A DNA stretch of 38,521 nt from an uncultured Fidelibacterota bacterium (lineage in GTDB: Bacteria; Fidelibacterota; Marinisomatia; Marinisomatales; TCS55). Every line of letters begins with the position of its first letter. Position 1 is the first letter of the stretch. The stretch lies in NCBI GenBank assembly GCA_913009735.1, contig CAJVYU010000018.1:1-38521 (forward strand), in the 5' to 3' direction. The position numbers were made by a program, and so were the translations under genes. Below, one piece after another: positions 33,269 through 38,521 of the stretch. Below the pieces are notes generated by a model. That model was not told where the DNA came from. It was given only the letters and a program-made list of their open reading frames with translations, and searched no databases.

Positions 33269-33900
33269 TTTTCCTGTAATTCCTCAATACGTACAGTATC
33301 ATTCAACATAAAGTCCCCAACGCCAAGACGAATTAATTCTATTAAATGGCCCACCGTTCCTAATTTTTCAGCAATATCATTGCCGAGAACCCTGATATAC
33401 GTTCCTTTTGAACACGTTACCTGAAAGGTAACCAACGGAACAGAGTAGTGAATCAAGTCTATCTCATAGATATGTATTTTACTGGGTTCACGTTCAATCT
33501 CAATATTTTTACGCGCTAATTTATACAACCGGGTTCCATTTACTTTTTTAGCTGAAAACATTGGAGGAATCTGTAATTGTTCTCCAAGAAATGATTTTAA
33601 TACTCTTTTAATTTTTTCTGTAGATAAATCTGGGATTTCGCTTTCAGAAATAATTTTACCATCGATATCAAAGGAATCTGTCTGGATTCCGAGTTTTAAA
33701 ACTGCTTTATAAATTTTCTTTGTCGATGAAATTTCTGATAATCGCTTTGTATCTTTTCCCGTTCCGAGAATAAGAACACCTTCAGCAAAAGGATCAAGCG
33801 TACCGGCATGTCCCACCTTCTTTTCTTTCGTAATAGACCGCACTTTTTTTACAACATCAAACGAAGTCCACCCTTTTGGTTTATACATATTCAAGATCAT
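33256..33900 (-). CDS. truB: tRNA pseudouridine-55 synthase TruB, short form
   Basis: A 214-residue enzyme forming pseudouridine 55 in the tRNA T loop. The catalytic motif GHAGTLDPFAEGVLILGTGKDTKRL carries the nucleophilic Asp (about 38). PPMFSAKKVNGTRLYKLAR and VTCSKGTYIRVLGNDIAEKLGT follow. It stops soon after LIELIRLGVGDF, so it lacks most of the C-terminal PUA region present in the roughly 314-residue E. coli protein; short forms occur in other bacteria. It overlaps rbfA by 4 nt and ribF by 13 nt. Confidence 0.95.
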   Translation of the reverse strand: MILNMYKPKGWTSFDVVKKVRSITKEKKVGHAGTLDPFAEGVLILGTGKDTKRLSEISSTKKIYKAVLKLGIQTDSFDIDGKIISESEIPDLSTEKIKRVLKSFLGEQLQIPPMFSAKKVNGTRLYKLARKNIEIEREPSKIHIYEIDLIHYSVPLVTFQVTCSKGTYIRVLGNDIAEKLGTVGHLIELIRLGVGDFMLNDTVRIEELQEKWTS

Positions 33901-34259
33901 GAATCATTCTTATTTAATTTATGAAATATTTTCATCATATGATCCTCATGTTTTAAGGAATCATCTTCAATAAACGTTAAATCGGGTGTATTTTTCGTTC
34001 TGATTTTTTGTCCAAGATATTTTCGATATGCTTTTGCGAGTGCATTTAATTCTGAATGAACACGTTCTTGAGACAATTTCTTATTCAAAACACTATAAAA
34101 CACTTTTGCATGTCGAAGATCTGGAGAAACGTTGACTTGAGTGAATGTAATAAAGCCAAGATGGGAAATATTAATGTGTCTTGTAGTTATTTCACCTAGA
34201 ATTTGCAATATTTGCAACCCTACGCGATCAGTCCGTTTATAAGGTTTTTGACTTGTCAA
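33897..34259 (-). CDS. rbfA: Ribosome-binding factor A
   Basis: A 120-residue KH-fold factor needed for late 30S maturation. It starts with SQKPYKRTDRVGLQILQILGEIT, then LGFITFTQVNVSPDLRHAKVFYSVL and ALAKAYRKYLGQKIRTKNTPDLTFIEDDSLKHEDHMMKIFHKL, which follow the family pattern of a Pro-Asp-Leu hinge before a terminal helix. Overlaps of 4 nt with both infB (upstream) and truB (downstream) indicate tight translational coupling. Confidence 0.94.
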   Translation of the reverse strand: MTSQKPYKRTDRVGLQILQILGEITTRHINISHLGFITFTQVNVSPDLRHAKVFYSVLNKKLSQERVHSELNALAKAYRKYLGQKIRTKNTPDLTFIEDDSLKHEDHMMKIFHKLNKNDS

Positions 34260-36673
34260 GTTGTTATAAGAGTCCGCTTGATTTCCTGGATTTCAAAGAC
34301 AACTATTTCATCATCCGCTTTGAAGTGTTGAAAGCCTTCCACACCAATACCGCACTCAAGGCCTTCCTTCATTTCTTTCACATCATCTTTAAAACGCTTT
34401 AATGAATTTATTCTTGACTCATGAATAATTTCTTCGTCACGAATCACCCGAGCTTTTTCACCACGCTTGATGATTCCTTCATCTACTTTACTTCCAGCTA
34501 TAAAACCAAGTTTTGGAATTTTAAATGTTTCTATTACAGTGGCACGTCCTAGAACATGTTCAACTTTTTCAGGTTCCAATAAGCCTTCAAGTGCCAATTT
34601 CACATCTTCAACAGCATTGTAAATAACCTTATAAGATCTGATTTCTACGCCTTCTTGATTTGCTAACAGTTTTGCATTGGAACTGATTTGGACATGAAAA
34701 CCAATAACAACTGCGTTAGATGCAGACGCGAGTAAAATATCTGATTCAGTAATCATACCCACAGCTTTATGAATCACCTGGACACCCACTTCTTCATGTT
34801 TAATTTTTTCTAACGTTTCGGCTAATGCCTCGATAGAACCATCCACATCACCCTTAATCACAAGAGGCAGCATTTTAATAAAACCATCTTTAATCATGGC
34901 AGACATGGCGTCTAATGATTGAGTGATGACTCTCCTTTGTTCTATTTCACGTTTCAAACGTTGTCGTTCAGATGCAATTCGTTTTAAATCTTTTTCATTT
35001 TCAAATACAGCAAAAATATCAGCTGCTTGAGGTACTTTTTCAAAACCAAGCACTTGTACAGATTCTGACGGACCAGCTGATTCAATACGCTGACCGCGTT
35101 CATTCATCATTGCCCTGACTTTTCCAGAATAATTGCTGCAAATAAATGAATCCGAAACCCTTAATGTTCCTTTTTGAATTAGTATCGTTGCAATGGGACC
35201 ATGACCCTTATCCAGCTTCGAATCGATCACCGTTCCACGAGCTTCAGTATCCGGATTGGCTGTTAATTCTAACACTTCTGCTTCCAGCAAAATGGAATTC
35301 ATTAAATCTTCCACACCATCTCCACTTTTTGCAGAAACAGGTATCGCCTGAACTTTCCCGCCCCAATCTTCTACTAATACATCATGTTCCGATAATTCTC
35401 TTTTAACTTTATCCGGATCAGCTGCAGGCAAATCCATTTTATTTATTGCGACAATCATGGGTACTTCTGCCGCTTTTGCATGGTTAATTGCTTCAATTGT
35501 CTGAGGCATGACTCCATCATTCGCTGCGACAACAATTATGACTATATCCGTGACTTGTGCCCCTCTTGCACGCATGGCCGTAAAGGCTTCGTGCCCCGGA
35601 GTATCTAAAAATGTAATCTGCTGACCATTTCCTACGTCAACTTTGTATGCACCGATATGCTGGGTAATTCCACCGGATTCCCCGGCAACAACGTTTGTTT
35701 TTCTGATATAATCTAATAATGATGTTTTTCCATGATCAACATGCCCCATAATCGTAACTACCGGTGGGCGGGGCTTTGCATTTTTAATATCTTCCTCTGT
35801 TTCATCCAGCGAAAATAATTCTTCACCTACGTTAGTTATTTTTTCAGCAATAAATCCAAAAGAGTCAGCTAATAATTCAATGACGTCCCAATCAAGCCTT
35901 TGATTCATTGTAACTAGCTTCCCCAGTCCCAGACACTCCTGAATAATCTCGCTGGGATTTACCTCGAAATATTTACTTAATTCTTCAACATTGGAAAATT
36001 CAGCTACCTTAAGTACCTGTTTAGTATCATCACCGGTTTGTTCATCAACGTCAGCTTTTTTATCTTTTTTATACTGTTTTTTCTTCCCTTTAGTATCTAT
36101 TCTAGATAATGTTTGTTTAACAGCATCTTTTACACTTTTTTGAACTTTTTTCTCTTTCTTGTCAATTTCCTTCTTTTTTGGTCGGGATGTTTGACCAATC
36201 TGTGCTTCAATTTCCGAAAGATCAATTTTACGTAATCTTTGTTTTTTAGGTTTATCTAGTTTCTTTTTCTCGTCTTTCTCTTTCTTTTCTACTTCCTCTT
36301 TTTTCTTCAGGTCTTCTTCTTTTTTTCGTTGTTCTTCTTCATTCTTTTTCTTTTCTTCTTTAGCGGCATTAATTTTTTCTTCTTCTTCTATCTTACGTTG
36401 GTCTTCTAACGATAAAAGATTTAATTTTTTTGTGGCTTTTTGCTGCTCAACAATTCTGGAATGATGAATTTTCCGGCGGACCTGCTCTTTTCTATATCGA
36501 GCGATATTTTCTATATCTTTTGAGAATTCTGATTCTATAAGAGTAATTGCATCCTCATCAACCGGTGACATGTGACTGGTAACAGCAACTCCATTATCCT
36601 TAAGAAAATTCACAATTTCCGTATGGGAAATATTCAGTTCTTTTGCTATTTGAAATATTCGACGTTTTGCCAT
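34256..36673 (-). CDS. infB: Translation initiation factor IF-2
   Basis: An 805-residue GTPase that brings initiator tRNA to the 30S subunit. An N-terminal IF2N-type domain (about 1-55) is followed by a Lys/Glu-rich, probably coiled-coil linker (about 60-215). The G domain starts near residue 300 with [41 protein letters not shown] and SAKSGDGV. Domains II, III and IV (initiator-tRNA-binding C2) complete the protein. It lies 3 nt after nusA and overlaps rbfA. Codon use in the linker gives a strongly AT-rich, purine-biased strand. Confidence 0.97.
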   Translation of the reverse strand: MAKRRIFQIAKELNISHTEIVNFLKDNGVAVTSHMSPVDEDAITLIESEFSKDIENIARYRKEQVRRKIHHSRIVEQQKATKKLNLLSLEDQRKIEEEEKINAAKEEKKKNEEEQRKKEEDLKKKEEVEKKEKDEKKKLDKPKKQRLRKIDLSEIEAQIGQTSRPKKKEIDKKEKKVQKSVKDAVKQTLSRIDTKGKKKQYKKDKKADVDEQTGDDTKQVLKVAEFSNVEELSKYFEVNPSEIIQECLGLGKLVTMNQRLDWDVIELLADSFGFIAEKITNVGEELFSLDETEEDIKNAKPRPPVVTIMGHVDHGKTSLLDYIRKTNVVAGESGGITQHIGAYKVDVGNGQQITFLDTPGHEAFTAMRARGAQVTDIVIIVVAANDGVMPQTIEAINHAKAAEVPMIVAINKMDLPAADPDKVKRELSEHDVLVEDWGGKVQAIPVSAKSGDGVEDLMNSILLEAEVLELTANPDTEARGTVIDSKLDKGHGPIATILIQKGTLRVSDSFICSNYSGKVRAMMNERGQRIESAGPSESVQVLGFEKVPQAADIFAVFENEKDLKRIASERQRLKREIEQRRVITQSLDAMSAMIKDGFIKMLPLVIKGDVDGSIEALAETLEKIKHEEVGVQVIHKAVGMITESDILLASASNAVVIGFHVQISSNAKLLANQEGVEIRSYKVIYNAVEDVKLALEGLLEPEKVEHVLGRATVIETFKIPKLGFIAGSKVDEGIIKRGEKARVIRDEEIIHESRINSLKRFKDDVKEMKEGLECGIGVEGFQHFKADDEIVVFEIQEIKRTLITT

Positions 36674-36676
36674 GTT

Positions 36677-37978
36677 TTATGACTCAATTTCTTCCATTTT
36701 TTCTTCTGAACCTTCATCAGGATCATCAAGCATAGATGTGTCAGATTCATTAGGATTATTTTCTGATTTTTCAGGCTTCTCATCAGATAATTCTTCACTA
36801 TTATCTTCAGACTTTTCTTCTAATACTGATTCATTTTCCTCTGCATCTTTTTGATCAATATCTTCGCTTTCTAAATCACCTGCATCAGCGAGGATTTCAT
36901 CAATATCGAAGTTATCATCTTCTTCCTCTTCTTCTTCTTCTTCTTCCCGCTCAATAAAATCCTGAACGACATTAAAACACGTTTCCAATGCTTTGTTATC
37001 AAAACCATCGATTGTCAAAAGCTGTTCTTCATCCGCATTTAATAAGTCTGAAACAATACTAACATTATTATCGGCTAATAATTTAGCAATTTTCTTATCG
37101 AATTCTGGAACTTCAGCTAATAAAGTCGCTTGATCATTTTGCTGGCGCTCGTATTCATTTTTAGCAAATGCGTCAATTTTATAACCAGTTACTTTAGAGG
37201 CCAGATTAATATTTACGCCTCCTTTACCAATGGCAAATTCCAATTCATTTTCATTAAATAACGCAACGCAGTATTCCCGCTCGTCATCGATATACAGATC
37301 AATTGGTTTCGCAGGTGACAAAGCCCTTGAAATCAAAATTTCTGATTGCTCGCTATGGTTAATAATATCAATTTTTTCATTATTTAGTTCTCTGACAATT
37401 GCCTGAATCCTGCTGCCACGCATACCCACACACGCACCAACCGGGTCGATTCTTCTGTCCTGTGATTTGACAATAATCTTTGCACGATCACCCGGATGAC
37501 GTGCGATTGCTAAAATTTCAATAATTCCATCGTCTATCTCCGGAACTTCCATTTCAAATAGCTTAAAGAGAAAATGGTTATCACTTCTGGACACAATGAT
37601 TTCGGGTCCACGAGGAGTCACTTCTACAGATTTAACAACTGTTCTCACTGTATCTCCCCTGCGATAACGCTCCGATTGAATTTGCTCACTTTTTGGCATC
37701 CGGAGTTCAGCTTGTTCAATATTGATAAAAATATTATCACGCTGGACTTGGTGCACGACACCAATAACAATTTCACCGATTCTTTGAGAATAGTCTTCAT
37801 AAATATAATGTTTTTCAACATCCTGTATTCGTTGACTGAAAAACTGTTTTGCTGTATTAACCATTCTACGACCGAAAATTCGCGGATCAATCACTTCAAC
37901 AAATACATCACCAATTTCAAAATCTTCTTCCGGCAATTCTATGCCAACGATTTCTTTGATTTTATCTATATTACCCAT
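36677..37978 (-). CDS. nusA: Transcription termination/antitermination factor NusA, 5'-truncated
   Basis: A 433-residue NusA from the ATG at 37978. Alignment begins inside the N-terminal domain at DFEIGDVFVEVIDPRIFGRRMV; roughly the first 75-80 residues of normal NusA (part of the RNA polymerase-binding domain) are absent. The S1 domain (RIGEIVIGVVHQVQRDN), KH1 and KH2 (RIDPVGACVGMRGSRIQAIV, FAIGKGGVNINLAS), a partial helix-hairpin-helix segment and a long acidic tail follow, the tail encoded partly by a GAA/CTT microsatellite. AGGAGG before the ATG belongs to the upstream istA sequence. Either an IS21 element truncated the gene or the assembly joined unrelated DNA. Confidence 0.85.
   Translation of the reverse strand: MGNIDKIKEIVGIELPEEDFEIGDVFVEVIDPRIFGRRMVNTAKQFFSQRIQDVEKHYIYEDYSQRIGEIVIGVVHQVQRDNIFINIEQAELRMPKSEQIQSERYRRGDTVRTVVKSVEVTPRGPEIIVSRSDNHFLFKLFEMEVPEIDDGIIEILAIARHPGDRAKIIVKSQDRRIDPVGACVGMRGSRIQAIVRELNNEKIDIINHSEQSEILISRALSPAKPIDLYIDDEREYCVALFNENELEFAIGKGGVNINLASKVTGYKIDAFAKNEYERQQNDQATLLAEVPEFDKKIAKLLADNNVSIVSDLLNADEEQLLTIDGFDNKALETCFNVVQDFIEREEEEEEEEEDDNFDIDEILADAGDLESEDIDQKDAEENESVLEEKSEDNSEELSDEKPEKSENNPNESDTSMLDDPDEGSEEKMEEIES
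36913..36945. repeat. CTT/GAA trinucleotide repeat in nusA
   Basis: A run of TCTTCTTCT-type triplets encodes a polyglutamate tract after DFIER in the acidic tail of NusA. Slippage would change the number of Glu residues without shifting the frame. Confidence 0.7.
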
Positions 37979-38485
37979 CTTTGTTTTCCTCCTGTTTGTT
38001 TGTAAAAATAAGGTTGTCATAGGAAGCAAGGTCAGCTTCCGTTATCCTGAGATCGTTATATTCTTTCTGTTTCATCACTACCGGTGCATATTCAGTTTTT
38101 GGATACATCTGCTGTAGTAGAATATTCTCTACATACTCAGTCCCCAGCGCATTGTGTTTCAGGGCAATTTTGCAGGCAGAGATTAAAGCTTCACTGCCGC
38201 AGATATCTTTCAGCCTCAAGAGCTCGCGGATATTTCTCTTTACCGGCAGGTTTGCTCTGGTTAATGCGTCTAAATACTGCTGAGATATCGGTCCCATAGA
38301 GAGAAAATATTCCTGCTGTTTACTTGCCAATGCCCCCTTTTTCTTTTCAAGAAGCTTTTTGATATGTCTGGGAGTATCAATTGACATGTTCTTTTTCCAG
38401 CATCTTTGGTGTCTGGCAACAGGATGATCTTTATAATAAATTGTTACTATGCGGTTATCTGCTTTTACGACTACATCCTTACCCG
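37971..38485 (-). mobile_element. istA: IS21-family transposase IstA, 3' fragment
   Basis: An open frame runs from the adapter boundary to TAA at 37971. The encoded C-terminal part of IstA includes KADNRIVTIYYKDHPVARH, FLSMGPISQQYLDALTR, NIRELLRLKDICGSEALI and ALGTEYVENILLQQM. The visible ATG at 38387 is internal; the reading frame continues beyond it to the contig end, and the DDE catalytic region would lie further upstream. It ends overlapping an ATG with a strong AGGAGG box, as expected for the istB start, but what follows is nusA, not istB. A single-copy IS remnant or an assembly chimera could explain this. Confidence 0.75.
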
Positions 38486-38521
38486 AGATCGGAAGAGCGT
38501 CGTGTAGGGAAAGGATGTAGA
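38486..38521. other. Illumina adapter sequence at the contig end
   Basis: AGATCGGAAGAGCGTCGTGT and the following AGGGAAA (38486-38512) match the common Illumina TruSeq universal adapter read-through sequence. The last bases differ by a GA/AG swap. AAGGATGTAG (38511-38520) is also the exact reverse complement of 38471-38480. This is not genomic sequence. Confidence 0.93.

Noticed and set aside
37979-38029. Longer nusA start at 38029
   Set aside because: The extra 17 residues are out-of-frame istA sequence, not NusA-like; the ATG at 37978 has the AGGAGG box.
1-38521. CRISPR array, prophage or defence island
   Set aside because: The repeats seen are dispersed palindromes without regular spacers, and no cas, phage structural, restriction or other defence genes were found apart from the toxin-antitoxin pair.

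Overview
The window is a bacterial contig end of low-to-moderate GC, dominated by core genes. Three things suggest an FCB-group bacterium, possibly Marinimicrobia/Ignavibacteria-like: the gene order infC-rpmI-rplT-pheS-pheT-zapA-folD, the block nusA-infB-rbfA-truB-ribF-rpsO-pnp, and an animal-like lysine degradation set. That placement is inference; no rRNA is present to test it.

Layout. 1-4635 (+): lysine catabolism by the saccharopine route: an ALDH7/antiquitin-type dehydrogenase, then lysine-ketoglutarate reductase and saccharopine dehydrogenase as two separate genes. 4890-7865 (+): rsmI, tmk and an S41 C-terminal processing protease, overlapping end to start. 7935-8008: tRNA-Val(GAC). 8218-15849 (+): thrS, infC (apparent AUC start), rpmI, rplT, pheS, pheT, zapA, folD. 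15850-17394: an accessory stretch with tRNA-Arg(CCG), a RelE-type toxin with an XRE antitoxin, and a nested inverted-repeat element. 17395-21086: a ClC chloride transporter with CBS and RCK_C domains (-), divergent from cutA and a two-helix RCK potassium channel (+). 21134-23548 (-): leuS. 23690-23764 (-): tRNA-Pro(CGG). 23936-26966 (-): a four-gene envelope cluster (DUF2914 protein, phosphodiester-glycosidase lipoprotein, GT2 glycosyltransferase, YqaA/DedA-type membrane protein). 27072-29601 (-): a glutamine amidotransferase, tRNA-Pro(GGG), a MerR regulator and an AlaA-like aminotransferase. 29718-37978 (-): pnp, rpsO, ribF, truB, rbfA, infB and a 5'-truncated nusA. 37971-38485 (-): the 3' part of an IS21-type istA. 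38486-38521: Illumina adapter-like sequence.

The most unusual content is not a protein system. It is a family of small GC-rich palindromes, most with CCTGTCCGCC-type arms, scattered through intergenic DNA. Two copies sit inside partial tRNA duplicates next to intact tRNA genes: one in the T loop of a tRNA-Val 3'-end copy, one in the D arm of a tRNA-Pro 5'-end copy. One copy is flanked by a 10-bp direct repeat and another lies in frame inside a lipoprotein gene.

Other points worth a second look are an alanine dehydrogenase relic cut off by the pnp terminator, a ClC protein with Val where exchangers carry the internal proton-pathway Glu, a tRNA starting directly after the merR stop codon, and the suspect nusA/IS21 junction at a contig end that carries adapter sequence. 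I saw no CRISPR array, prophage or complete insertion sequence.
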